The notes under the pieces are model-generated. The model saw only the letters and a list, made by a program, of their open reading frames with translations. It was not told where the DNA came from and made no database searches. DNA of 64,000 nucleotides from Ziziphus jujuba (Eukaryota > Streptophyta > Magnoliopsida > Rosales > Rhamnaceae): the NCBI RefSeq assembly GCF_031755915.1, contig NC_083380.1, positions 11,346,001 to 11,410,000 on the forward strand, written 5' to 3'. Positions 53,917 to 64,000 of the stretch are shown one piece after another. The translations under genes were made by a program, and so were the position numbers. How positions within the stretch are numbered: position 1 is the first letter of the stretch; each line of letters starts with the position of its first letter.

Positions 53917-54637
53917 CTTGCTGGTTTTTTGATGGGCTCGGGGAAGAAGGAGAAGGGAAGAAAAGGAAAAGAAAAGAGAAAAAGGTGTTTTACCATGTGG
54001 GGAAAAGAAAAAAGAAAAAAGAAAAAAAAGAAAAGAAAAAGAAATAAAAAGAAATAATTTAAAATTAATTAAACAATATTAAAAATAATATTATTACATA
54101 AAACAACAATAATAAAATAATTTGATATTAAACATGGTTGACATGTGGCATTTCACCATGGTGACACATGGTCACATTTATTAAGTCACACGTGGCACAT
54201 CGTTACGCGTTTAAAAATAATATTAAAATAATACAGTATTTGAAAAACTCTACAGGTCTATAACTTTCAAATCACATGTCCAAATCGGACGTGCCGCTAG
54301 TCTACGGACTCGTATCGACGAACACTCTACAACCATGCATGAGTCAAAGCTCAACTTTGCATGAATAAAAAGTCAACTCGGGCACCCTTGGACAATTTGG
54401 ACCTCAACTTGTTTTGCTCATATCTTTCAAACCGTAGCTCCGTTTTTGATGTGCTGATAGTGTACGAACTCGTGCCAACATGTACTTTGTAGCGGTACCT
54501 CAGTCAACCTAGAATTCCAACCGGAACAAAAAGTTAACTTTTGACCCCTTCTGTCAACAGTCAACGGTCAAAGTCAACGGTCAAGGATCGAGCTTGGAAA
54601 ATTTCCGTTGTACTTTGGGACGGGGTTTTACAGTAAG
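51728..54637. mobile_element. Solo LTR, 2.9 kb, with 5-bp target duplication
   Basis: The segment 51733-54632 starts TGTCAGGACCC and ends GGGACGGGGTTTTACA (TG...CA). It is flanked on both sides by GTAAG (51728-51732 and 54633-54637). Inside there is no gag, protease, reverse transcriptase or integrase; open frames are short and low-complexity. Composition is patchy: GC-rich parts at 52540-52690 and 53510-53830, a (GA)n run at 53885-53912, A-rich DNA after 53990. An LTR this long with such ends is typical of large Ty3/gypsy elements; the missing interior points to LTR-LTR recombination. Family assignment is inference, the boundaries are seen. Confidence 0.8.
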
Positions 54638-55219
54638 GATTCATTTAAGATTTTTGCTAAAATAAAAAAGAAAAAAATATTAATTTAAGATACAAATTAT
54701 TATTTTTTTAAGGCCATAAGATACAAATTAAGTTTCACCCTCGTAATTTAATATAAATTAATCAAATTTGAAAATAAAGTATAATTTAAGATGCCAATTA
54801 GCAATAATTTACGATACAAATTAAGTTTGACCTGTTTAATATTTTAATGCAAAATTAATCAAATCGGAAAACAGTAAAGCCACTTAAGATGAAGCGATAT
54901 TTTATTGGTCTTTGTATTTATTTACATTTATTTGCATTGCATATTTTATTGGTCTTTGTATTTATTTACATTTATTTGTTTTATTTCCTATAAGCTTTTC
55001 TTTTTTTTTTTTTTTCTCAATGAGAATTTTTTCCCTTATTTTATTAATAGTAAGGGCTTTTATTTTATTTTATTTTCCTAAACAGCAGCATGATTTTTTT
55101 GCTTCGATATATGAGTCGTCATTTATATCTGTCATACATGAAAGTTACACATTAAAAAAAAAAAAAGAAAAAGAAAAAGAAAAAGAAAAAAGAGCAAATG
55201 GATGGAAAGTCGTAGAAGA
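54638..55219. other. AT-rich repeat-like DNA
   Basis: Loose repeats of ACAAATTAAGTTT...TTAATGCAAATTAATCAAA continue the pattern left of the solo LTR (51560-51727), so the LTR landed inside an older repetitive stretch. A TTTGTATTTATTTACATTTA phrase occurs twice (54911 and 54956). No gene is visible. Confidence 0.5.
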
Positions 55220-55922
55220 ACAGAGTTCAAAATTACCTATTTATGATTATAAACATGCATAGGCTTTAGCTTATACCAACAATATTATTGTTTTTTCCAC
55301 TATGCTTGATCCTTCGGTGGATGCATACTTTCCTTTTTTTCTTTTTCTTTTTTTTAAGCCAACAGAAGAAACATATTATGCACCAAAAACACAGATATCA
55401 ATCTGTGTTAAAAATATTACATAAAAATACAGTGCGAGAAGCAACTTGGGTTGCCTAAACAGTGGTACTCATAACCCAAATATTTACATTTTTTTTATTT
55501 TAGTACATAATAGAAGGTCCTTTCCTTAAAAATCATCATCAATTTAAAAACTATTTGAATCAGTATACCATTAGTCTATTTTATTAATAATGTTAGAATC
55601 CAAATCTAACGCCTTTGTAGCCTTCTCCATCCAAAGCGGAGCCAAATCTAACGTCATAGCCCCTTTTACCCCTGATAAAAAATTTTACATTTTATGTTTT
55701 TAAAATTTCTATCAATTCAGCTTATGTTACCTAATGTGGCCTCCCAATAAAATAAAATAAAATAAATTTCTTTCTTTGGTCCATAATTATGCTATTTTGA
55801 AACTTTTATTCATTTTAATAATCCTTTATTATCCTTCTACTAAGCGAAATTCACTAATTAGCGACGCTATTAAATGCGTTAAATGCAATAAACAGAGATG
55901 CATTTCACAAAGTCACCAAATA
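55220..55922. repeat. Direct repeat, left copy (R1 segment plus CACTA-like end)
   Basis: About 700 bp matching 58244-58936 with small indels. It begins AGAGTTCA, includes ACTATGCTTGATCCTTC and R1 sequence, and ends in a degraded CACTA-like terminus (TACTAAGCGAAATTCACT at 55838). The match stops at GTCACCAAATA, where the copia fragment begins. Confidence 0.75.
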
Positions 55923-57014
55923 AGTCAATTTATGGACTTAAGCAAGCATCCAGATCATGGAACATCAGGTTTGATCAAATTATCAAATCATACTGCTTTG
56001 AGAAAAGCCCTGATGAATCATGTGTGTTGAAAAAGATTCAAGGTATAGTGGTAGTTTTTCTGATTCTTTACGTAGATGACATTCTATTAATTGGAAATAG
56101 TGTGAAAGTGTTGTCAGACATAAAAGGTTAAGAATTTGGGTGAAGCTAACTATATTTTAGGAATCAACTTTTACAACCGGAAGAATAAGGTGTTAGCTCT
56201 ATCCCAAACTTCCTACATTGATGAAATAGTGACCAAGTTAGGCATGGAAAATTCCAAAAGGGGACTTCTACCCTTTAGACATGGAATTCATCTTTTTAAG
56301 GAGCAATCACCAAAAACTCCCGAAGAGAAAGAACTCATGAGTAAGAAATCTTATGCTTTGGCTGTTGGTAGTCTCATTGATGCCATGCTATGTACCAGGC
56401 CAGATATCTGCTATGCAGTAGGCATAGTAAGCTGGTAACAATCGTATCCTGAAGTAGAATACTGGACTGCAGTGAAGCATATACTCAAGTATTTAAGGAG
56501 AACGAGAGATTATATGTTGGTGTATTCCAGTGGGAGTCTTGAAACATTTGGTTATACGGACTCTGATTTTCAAGAGGATATTGATTCTAGTAAATCAACA
56601 TCACGATATGTGTTTACCCAAAATGGGAGAGTCATTTGTTGGAGGAGTGTTAAACAAACTTGTGTTGCTGACTCCACAACTGAAGCTGAATATGTGGCTG
56701 CATCAAGCGGTATGGCTCAAGAAATTTCTTTTGGATCTTCATGTGATACCAAGTGCAAATCATCTCATTACCCTTTACTATGATAATAGTGGGGCTGTAG
56801 CACAGTCCAAAGAACCCAGGTCTCACAAAAAGCAGATATAATATTAAGAAAGTACCATTTGATCCGTGATTTCATTGATAGAGGAGATATAGTGGTTACT
56901 AAAATAGCATCTAAGGAGAACCTAGCAGACCCTTTTACTAAGACTCTTCCTGAACGAGTGTTTGAGAAGCATGTAAATTGTATGGGTTTTAAAAGGATCC
57001 CAGGCTTACTTTAG
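55919..57014 (+). pseudogene. Decayed Ty1/copia reverse transcriptase and RNase H fragment
   Basis: Starts abruptly within reverse transcriptase (SIYGLKQASRSW) and continues through LYVDDILLIG (catalytic YVDD), NYILGI, RPDICYAVGI, RNase H motifs YTDSDF and STTEAEYVAAS, and the usual polyprotein end NLADPFTKTLPE ... MGFKRIPGLL with stop near 57012. It is broken by a frameshift near 56131, a stop near 56436 and another frameshift near 56740. Gag, protease, integrase and the first part of the polymerase are missing. Non-functional relic. Confidence 0.85.
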
Positions 57015-58243
57015 AGTAAGTGAGAGTTTGTTACATTTATGCTCTAGGAGCAAGACTAATTGTAATATCATTTTCTAATTTAATAGTATGAACTTTTTAA
57101 ATTCTTATGCACACTTTGTTTTACGTATAAGGTCCAAATTAATTATGTAGTATATGGTCATATGGATAAGTTCATAGAAGACATGATCATAGGTTCTCAT
57201 AATTAATGAATTGTCTCACAGTTGTTAAATAAAGTTGGACACTTTATTTAGACTATAATATTTTATGAAATAATCTATCTTGGTTATTATAAAATATTGG
57301 AATGATTTATAGTCATTCTGAGAGGATCATGAGAGATTTAATTAAAGATAAATTTCTATAAAAAGAATTAAATCTCAGGCAATATTGGATATGTTATTTT
57401 TCTTAATCCTAAGTATATTGTAAATAGAAAATTAAGTGACTATGCTTCTTTGAATTATCAATAAGTGAGATCTATTATGAACGACCAATATCTTGATAAT
57501 TTGGAAATTATGGTTCATTTGATTACCAAGTATTTATGAAATATATGACATGGAATTTGTATGAAATATCTTCTTGACATGTTTCTGTACTCGGATATTA
57601 AATGTCACTGGCCAGTGCATTGGATCCGTTAGAGAAACTGATAAGTTAAGAGAATAAATAATTAATTGATGCATAGAAATTATTATCAATTAATTATTGG
57701 TATTTTACAAAGGAAAAACACATTTAATATATACATTACTAATTTTGGAGTTCACATCTGGATTTTTAGTGGAGTAGTACCGGATAAGATCAAGATCCTA
57801 AACTTGCTCCTAAGCAAGTGGGAGATTGTTGGACTTATGCTCCAGAAGCAATCTAAACCATTGATTAAGAAACTTAATTAATAGTGGCCGTTGGATCCCC
57901 AAGCTAGCTAATAAAGTGACAAAACCCATTAATAGAGACAAGTGTAGCCCATCTGTTGGGCACAATGTAATTAGGAAACCCTGAGAGGCTACGGTTTTGA
58001 GTCTATATATAGACTACTTTCTAAAAAGCCTCAAGAGGGAATATTTTCCAGATACTAAAATAATACCTTGGAGCCTTCTTGGTTCTAGTGATTGAGTGTG
58101 TCCACACACAGATCCGTTGCGATTAGAATAGCTTGGAAGATTCAGCGAAAAAGATTAGTAAAATTTATATGGGTAATGACATAATTCATCACATATTTTA
58201 TTCAATCGTGATCAGGCTTCCACTGTATATATGATACCAGCAA
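57015..58243 (+). mobile_element. 3' non-coding end of the copia relic, with LTR-like start at 57827
   Basis: A purine-rich tract (AAGTGGGAGA) precedes TGTTGGACTTATGCTCC at 57827, the usual arrangement of polypurine tract and 3' LTR. A similar phrase (AAGTGAGAGTTTGTTACATT) already occurs at 57020, so there may be two diverged LTR starts. The right LTR edge is not clear; it probably lies between 58190 and 58243. No matching 5' LTR is visible in the window. Confidence 0.5.
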
Positions 58244-58936
58244 ATAGAGTTCATAATTACCTATTCATGATTATAAACATGTATAGGCTATAGCTTATAG
58301 CAACAATATTATTGTTTTTTCCACTATGCTTGATCCTTCAGTGGATGCATACTTTCCTTTTTTTTTCTTTTTTTTTAGCCAACAGAAGAAGCATATTATG
58401 CACCAAAAATACAGATATCAATCTGCATTAAATTTTTTACCTAAAATACAGTTGCCTAAACAGTGGTACTCATAACCCAAATATTTACATTTTTTTTTTA
58501 GTACATAATAGAAGGTCCTTTCCATAAAAATCATCATCAATTTAAAAACTATTTGAATCAATATACCATTAGTCTATTTTATTAATAATGTTAGAATCGA
58601 AATCTAACTCCTTTGTAGCCTTCTCCATCCAAAGTGGAGCCACATTGTGGCCTAAGGCTGTCAAAGCCCCTTTTACCCCTGATAAAAAATTTTACATTTT
58701 AGGTATGTTTTTAAAATTTCTATCAATTCAGCTTCTTAGCTTCTGTTATCTAATGTGGCCTCCCAATAAAATAAAATAAATTTCTTTCTTTGGTCCATAA
58801 TTATGCTATTTTGAAACTTTTATTCATTTTAATAATCCTTTATTATCCTTCCACTACGCGAAATTCACTGATTAGCGACGCTATTAAATGCGTTAAATGC
58901 AATAAACAGAGATGCATTTCACAAAGTCACCAAATA
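58244..58936. repeat. Direct repeat, right copy
   Basis: Matches 55220-55922. Here the CACTA-like end is better kept and continues into CACTA sequence instead of copia sequence. Confidence 0.75.
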
Positions 58937-59290
58937 TCCAGTTGCTCAAAACATTATACCAATAGCGACGCAGAAATAAAAGTCGCCGAATGTGGACTAA
59001 ACAGCGATGCAGTACAAAAACAAGTCGCTAAATGTAAAGAGACTTGCGACACTAAACATAGAGGAATCCGCGACTAACTCTCTACGTCGCTAATTTTTAC
59101 ATCTATACTGCGTCACTGTTTTATGTAAATTCATATATTGCTAATATGGAATAAACAGCGACTTTGCATTTTATGCATCGCTAATCGTTAGAAATTTTAG
59201 CCACTTATTATAATTCGTCACTGTTTTATGTTAATATATACGTCGCTAAATTGTAGAATTTTTAGCGACTTGTGTAGTTATACGTCACTA
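58852..59290. mobile_element. Non-autonomous CACTA-like element, ~0.44 kb
   Basis: Starts CACTACGCGAAATTCACT at 58852, followed by many short subterminal motifs in both directions: GCGACGC, GTCGCT, AGCGAC, CGTCGCTAA. This is the layout of En/Spm ends. The right terminus is worn; AGCGACTTGTGTAG at about 59268 may be its remnant. Too short to encode a transposase. It shares its first bases with the larger element at 61206. Confidence 0.6.
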
Positions 59291-60186
59291 TTTGACTTAG
59301 TATACCATAAGTATATTTTATTAATTATGTTAGAATCCAAATCTAACAATACACAGCCTTTGAAACCTTCTCCATCCAAAGCTATTTGAAATAGTATACC
59401 ATTAGTATATTTTATTAATTATGTTAGAATCCAAATCTAACATACACACCCTTTGTAGTCTTCTCTATCCAAAGCTATTTGAATTAGTATACCATTAGTA
59501 TATTTTATTAATTATGTTAGAATTCAAATCTAACAATACATAGCTTTTGTAGTCTTCCCCATCCAAAGCGGAGCCACATTGTGGCCTAAGGTAGTCCTAG
59601 CCCCTTATCCCTGATAAAAACTTTTACATTTTAGGTATGTTTTTAAAATTTTCTATCAATTCAGCTTATGTTAGCAAATGTGGCCTCCCAATAAAATAAA
59701 ATAAATTTCTTTGGTCCATATTTATGCTATTTTGAAATTTTATTCATTTTAATAATCCTTTATTATCCTTCCTTGTGGGCACCAATTAACTTCTTAAATT
59801 AAAATATTACTTTGAATGGTTTGTAATTTTATAATTTCTAAACCTAACCCTTTTTTTTTTCTTTTTGTTTTTTTTTTTTGGGGGGGGGGGGGGGGGAGGG
59901 GGAAGGGGGGTTGTTGTGTTAAGAAATCTATTAGCCATTAATCTAAACAAACTACATTGCTTTCGCCATGTTGACATTCTATTCAATCTATAGTAAAAAT
60001 GCAATGAACAAATTAAAATATACAAAATTATCAATGAATAGGTTTTGGGTGGGGGGTGGGTTAAGAAATCTATTAGCCATTAATCTAAACAAACTACATT
60101 GCTTTCACCACATTGACATTCTATACAATCTATAATAAAAACGCAATGAACAAATTAAAATATACAAAATTATTAATGAATAGGTG
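59285..60186. repeat. Mosaic repeat family R1, copy with shorter arrays
   Basis: Follows the same order as 46910-48140: three ~94-bp units (59290, 59385, 59478), the GCGGAGCCACATTGTGGCC section, a poly-T/poly-G stretch (59849-59910), then two instead of four ~142-bp units (59919 and 60061). It is cut at 60186 by a copia LTR. Confidence 0.75.
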
Positions 60187-60402
60187 TGTTAGTGTAGATA
60201 AACAATCCTAATCTCATGTACATATCTTATTATCCTACCTGTATCCTCATCTCATGTAAATATTTGATTTACTTAGTTATTGGATTGTTAGTTCAAAGTC
60301 ATCAGTCCTCATCCATTATTAACTCTGCTGTATATATAAGCTTGCTGTACACATCTGACAGTAGCAGTTTTATAATAATACAAAATATATTAAATATTTT
60401 CA
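60187..60402 (+). mobile_element. 5' LTR of a copia element, 216 bp
   Basis: Starts TGTTAGTGTAGATAAACAA and ends TTAAATATTTTCA. A TATATAA promoter motif lies at 60332-60338. It is followed directly by a primer-binding site. No 3' LTR is in the window. Confidence 0.75.
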
Positions 60403-60414
60403 TGGTATCATAGC
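60403..60414 (+). other. Primer-binding site of the copia element
   Basis: TGGTATCATAGC directly after the LTR, one mismatch from the plant consensus TGGTATCAGAGC complementary to initiator tRNA-Met. Confidence 0.75.
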
Positions 60415-61205
60415 CTGAAAAGGCTCTGATAAAAAATTAATTACCACATCAAAAAAATTAATTTTGAAGGATATTTTGCATGTTCCACATATAATAAAAA
60501 ATCTTTTAAGTATTGCCAAATTGACATCTGATAATCATGCAATAGTTGAATTTAATTCTGAAAATGTTTTTGTGAAGAATAAGGTTACGAAGAGGATGCT
60601 TCTACAAGGAACACTTAGAGGGGGTCTCTATCGGATCCATTTTCCAAATAGCTTCTCATGTCAATTTTCAAGTTCTTTCAATAATCCTAGGCCTAAATTA
60701 TTTTCAGCTCATTTATCTAAAAATAAAACCTGGCATTATAGCCTAAGTCATTCAGATTTATCATTTATCAGGATTCTTGTTTCTCAATGTAAGGATATTC
60801 ATTTTGATTTTTCCAATAATATAAATAATTTTTGCTCTTCCTGCCAACTTGGAAAAATACATCGATTACATGCACCCCCATCTCTAACTAGATCAAAAGC
60901 ACCTCTTGATCTTATTCACTCTAATGTGTGGGGTCCAGCACCAGTTTTGTCTGATAAAGGGTATAGGTATTATGTGCTTTTTGTGGATGATTTTTCACGT
61001 TATTTATGGGTTTATCCAATGCAATTAAAGTTAGAGGTTTCAAAAATACTTTTACAATTTAAATTAATGGTTGAAAATTTATTTCAAACCAAAATAAAAG
61101 TTTTTCAATCTGATTGGGGTGGCGAATTTCATCCCCTCAAAATTCTTTTGTCCAATTTTGGTATTGTTTTTCAACATCCATACCTATATACGCATAATCA
61201 AAATG
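60415..61205 (+). pseudogene. Copia pre-integrase/integrase fragment, gag missing, cut by CACTA
   Basis: After a ~50-bp leader the frame enters the GAG-pre-integrase region (DILHVPHIIKNLLSIAKL, then the zinc-finger residues in WHYSLSHSD and FCSSCQLGKIHR) and the integrase core (LIHSNVWGPAP with N replacing the first catalytic D, YYVLFVDDFSRYLWVYP, FQSDWGGEF). It stops at THNQN, where the CACTA element begins. Gag and protease are absent, so an internal deletion joined the leader to the pre-integrase region. Non-functional. A different copy from the relic at 55.9 kb, since no segment overlaps. Confidence 0.85.
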
Positions 61206-64000
61206 CACTACGCGAAAATTAAGCTCTAGCAACACATTATTAGCGATGCTACGAGATAAATGCGTCTAAAAAAATAAAACCGCGACTCTGAGGTTAATAC
61301 GTCAGTAAAAATTCGACCAATCGACGACGCATAAGAAAAAAGTTGACGTCGAGAAGTCGCGAGAAACAACAACACACGACGCATCCATTAAGAGTCGCTG
61401 AATATTCAGCCCAATCGAGTCACCTTTAATAGAGTGCGTATATTTTTTATCAATTGTATTGTTTAAATGCTACACTAAAGATAATTGTTAATCAATCTGA
61501 TTTTCTTTCAACTTTCCAAATAGGTGAAAATATTTAAGAAAACTTACTGTATCTTAATTTTTTTTTCGTTCCACTTAACAAATATCCGGCGACACATAAC
61601 AAACTCTATGAGTCGCCTATTAAATTATTATTATTTTTTTTTGGATTTTTGAAAATATTAATCAGTTGATTTTCTTTCAACTTTAAATAGCAAGTGAAAA
61701 TGTTTAAGAAGCATCACAGTGCTTTTTTTTTTTTTGTTTTTTCCAAAAAACTTTTAGGAAGACATATTATTGATTATGCGTCGCCTATTAGTTACTATTT
61801 CTTTTTTTTTTTGGGATTCTTTGTAAGTATTAAACAGTCGATTTTATTTCAACTTTAAATAACAAGTGAAAATGTTTAAGCAGCATCGTAGTGCTTTTTT
61901 TTTTTTTTTTGTTTTTTCAAAAACTTTTTTGAAAAACATTTTATTGATATAAGGCGACGCATAAACACTGTTATGCGTCGCCTATTAGTGTAACATTTTT
62001 TTTTTGTATTTTTTGTAAGTATTTAACAGTTGATTTTCTTTCAACTTTAAATAACAAGTGAAAATGTTTAAATATTTCGGAAAATATTTTATTGATATAA
62101 GGCGACGTATACACACTATTATGCGTCGCCTATTAGTGTAATAAAATTTTTTTTTTGTTGTTTTTTGTAAGTATTAAACAATTGATTTTCTTTCAACTTT
62201 AAATAACAAGTGAAAATGTTTAAGCAGCATCATAGTGCTTTTTTTTATTGTTTTTTCCAAAAAATTTTTTGGAAGACATATTATTAATATCAGGCGACTC
62301 CGAAGCATTATCCGTCGCCTATTAGTGTAAATTTTTTTTTTTTGGTGTTTTTAGTAAGTATTAAACAATTGATTTTCTTTCAAATTTAAATAACAAGTGA
62401 AAATGTTTAAGCTGCTTCACAATGCTTTTTTTTTTTTCGTTTTTTTAAATAAATTTTTTGGAAATCATTTTATTGATATAAGGCGACGCAGACACACTGT
62501 TATGCATCACCGATTAGTGTAATAATTTTTTTTTTTGGGTTTTTTTCTAAGTATTAAACAGTTGATTTTCTTTCAACTTTAAATAACAAGTGAAAATGTT
62601 TAAGCAGCATCACAGTGCTTTTTTTTTTTGTTTTTTCAAATAAATTTTTTGGAAAATATTTTATTGATATAAGGCGACGCATACACACTGTTAGGCGTCG
62701 CCTATTAGTGTAATATTTTTTTTTTTTTGGGATTATTGAAAATATTAATCAGTTGATTTTCTTTCAGCTTTAAATAGTAAGTGAAAATGTTTAAGCAGCA
62801 TCACAGTACTTTTTTTTTTTTTTAAAAGAATTTTGAGGAAGACATATTATTGATATCAGGCGACACAGAAGCATTATGCGTCGCCTATTAGTTACTATTT
62901 TTTTTTTTTTGGGTTCTTTGCAAGTATTAAACAGTTAATTTTATTTCAACTTTAAATAACAAGTGAAAATGTTTAAGCAGCATCATAGTGCTTTTTTTTT
63001 TGTTTTTTTTCAAAAAATTTTTTGGAAAACATTTTATTGATATAAGGCGACGCATAAACACTGTTATGCGTCGTCTATTAGTGTAACATTTTTTTTTTCG
63101 TTTTTTGTAAGTATTTAACAGTTGATTTTCTTTCAACTTTAAATAACAAGTGAAAATGTTTAAATATTTCGGAAAATATTTTATTGATATAAGGCGACAT
63201 ATAAACACTATTATGCGTCGCCTATTAGTGTAATAAATTTTTTTTTGGTGTTTTTTGTAAGTATTAAACAGTTGATTTTCTTTCAACTTTAAATAACAAG
63301 TGAAAATGTTTAAGCAGCATCATAGTGCTTTTTTTATTATTTTTTCCAAAAAATTTTTTGGAAGACATATTATTAATATCAGGTGACTCCGAAGCATTAT
63401 GCGTCGCCTATTAGTGTAAATTTTTTTTTTTTGGTGTTTTTAGTAAGTATTAAATAATTGATTTTCTTTCAAATTTAAATAACAAGTGAAAATGTTTAAG
63501 CTGCTTCACAGTGCTTTTTTTTTTCGTTTTTTTAAATAAATTTTTTGGAAATCATTTTATTGATATAAGGCGACGCAGACACACTGTTATGCATCATCGA
63601 TTAGTGTAATAAATTTTTTTTTTTGGTTTTTTTCTAAGTATTAAATAGTTGATTTTCTTTCAACTTTAAATAACAAGTGAAAATGTTTAAGCAGCATCAC
63701 AGTGCTTTTTTTTTGTTTTTTTTTTTTGCAAAAAAATTTTTTGGAAGACATATTAATGATATCAGGCGACACAGAAGCATTATGCGTCGCCTATTAGTGT
63801 ATTATTATTTTTTTTTGTTGGAATTTTTAGTAAGTATTAAACAGTTGATTTCTTTCAACTTTAAATAACAAGTGAAAATGTTTAAGCTGCTTCACAGTGC
63901 TTTTTTTTTTTTTTTGTGTTTTCAAATAAATTTTTTGGAAAATATTTTATTGATATTAGGCGACGCATAAACACTATTATGCGTCGCCTATTAGTGTGAA
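61206..64000. mobile_element. CACTA (En/Spm-like) transposon, left part
   Basis: Starts CACTACGCGAAAATTAAGC at 61206 inside the copia integrase; ATG at 61203-61205 would be the 3-bp target copy. The first 240 bp are dense in GCGAC/GTCGC motifs in both directions, as in CACTA subterminal regions. From about 61560 the element is a tandem array. No transposase frame is present before the window ends, so autonomy cannot be judged. Confidence 0.72.
61560..64000. repeat. Higher-order tandem array of ~190-bp monomers with GGCGACGC hairpins
   Basis: Fourteen hairpin sites occur at about 61588, 61760, 61952, 62100, 62291, 62481, 62672, 62859, 63047, 63198, 63381, 63569, 63763 and 63958. Spacing is mostly 185-195 bp; two sites follow shortened monomers (about 148 bp). 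Each monomer reads: GTATTAAACAGTTGATT, TTTCAACTTTAAATAACAAG, TGAAAATGTTTAAGCAGC, a T run, an ATTTTTTGGAA block, then the hairpin and CCTATTAGTGTA. In the best copy AGGCGACGCATAA (61952-61964) and TTATGCGTCGCCT (61971-61983) are perfect 13-bp arms with a 6-bp loop. Variants recur in order with a period of about 1.09 kb (six monomers), so blocks of six were amplified. No coding capacity. Confidence 0.85.

Noticed and set aside
53501..54057. Small proteins inside the solo LTR
   Set aside because: Low-complexity Gly/Arg/Lys frames from GC-rich and GA/AAG repeats, with no retroelement domain.
55220..58936. Complete LTR retrotransposon with the 0.7 kb repeats as LTRs
   Set aside because: The repeats lack TG/CA ends and a primer-binding site, contain R1 and CACTA sequence, and the left one joins directly into the middle of reverse transcriptase.
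62927..63868. Proteins encoded in the tandem array
   Set aside because: Lys/Phe-rich frames on both strands arise from the A/T-rich monomer and change length with the T runs.
61560..64000. CRISPR-like regular array
   Set aside because: Spacing is regular, but both 'repeat' and 'spacer' parts are conserved between units, units are ~190 bp, and the context is plant transposon DNA.
61560..64000. Centromeric satellite
   Set aside because: Higher-order structure would fit, but the array begins 350 bp inside a CACTA end and shares its subterminal motif, in a gene-bearing window. A wider genomic view could reopen this.

Overview
The window is nuclear DNA from a flowering plant, most likely a woody eudicot of the rosid type. 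It has introns with GT-AG borders, AT-rich intergenic DNA full of A/T runs and TA, CT and GA microsatellites, plant-only gene families (KNOX homeobox, DUF26 receptor kinase, LRR receptor-like protein, CC-type glutaredoxin) and copia, CACTA, hAT-like and Tourist-like elements. The species cannot be fixed from the sequence; an order such as Rosales is only a guess.

Genes, left to right: (1) the 3' part of a five-segment membrane protein gene (+, 92-1956); (2) an intronless 980-residue LRR receptor-like protein without a kinase (+, 5699-8641); (3, 4) two intact tandem copies of a GRXC1-type glutaredoxin, four exons each (-, 9857-11400 and 12153-13880); (5) a 13-exon, 1069-residue multi-pass membrane glycoprotein with an Ig-like ectodomain signature and one GC-AG intron (-, 15185-20949); (6) a two-exon DPH7 WD40 protein of the diphthamide pathway with an apparent one-base frame problem at its only splice junction (-, 24614-25926); (7) a class I KNOX gene of the KNAT2/KNAT6 type with a 6.1 kb third intron (+, 30072-38093); (8) a CRK42-like cysteine-rich receptor kinase with six exons (+, 42071-45719); (9) an intronless classical short-chain dehydrogenase (+, 49755-50552). 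Exon borders were placed by hand from splice signals and reading phase. From memory, genes 1, 3/4 and 6 correspond to near neighbours on Arabidopsis chromosome 5 (around At5g63010-At5g63040), so the left 26 kb looks like a conserved block with the LRR gene inserted and GRXC1 duplicated.

From about 46.7 kb to the end the window is mostly repeats. A mosaic repeat family occurs at 46.7-48.1, 55.2-55.9 and 58.2-60.2 kb and carries three different short tandem arrays in series; the promoter-proximal sequence of the dehydrogenase gene is related to its edge. A 2.9 kb solo LTR with a perfect 5-bp target duplication lies at 51.73-54.63 kb. A decayed copia reverse transcriptase/RNase H fragment lies between 0.7 kb direct repeats (55.2-58.9 kb). 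At 60.19 kb a second copia element with LTR and primer-binding site, but no gag, is cut inside its integrase by a CACTA element that starts at 61,206 and runs off the window. That element carries a higher-order tandem array: roughly 190-bp monomers, each with a GGCGACGC...GCGTCGCC hairpin, arranged in a six-monomer unit of about 1.09 kb. This array is the most striking non-genic structure here.

The genes do not form a pathway. They are independent housekeeping (DPH7, GRXC1), developmental (KNOX), receptor/signalling (LRR protein, CRK) and metabolic (SDR) loci.
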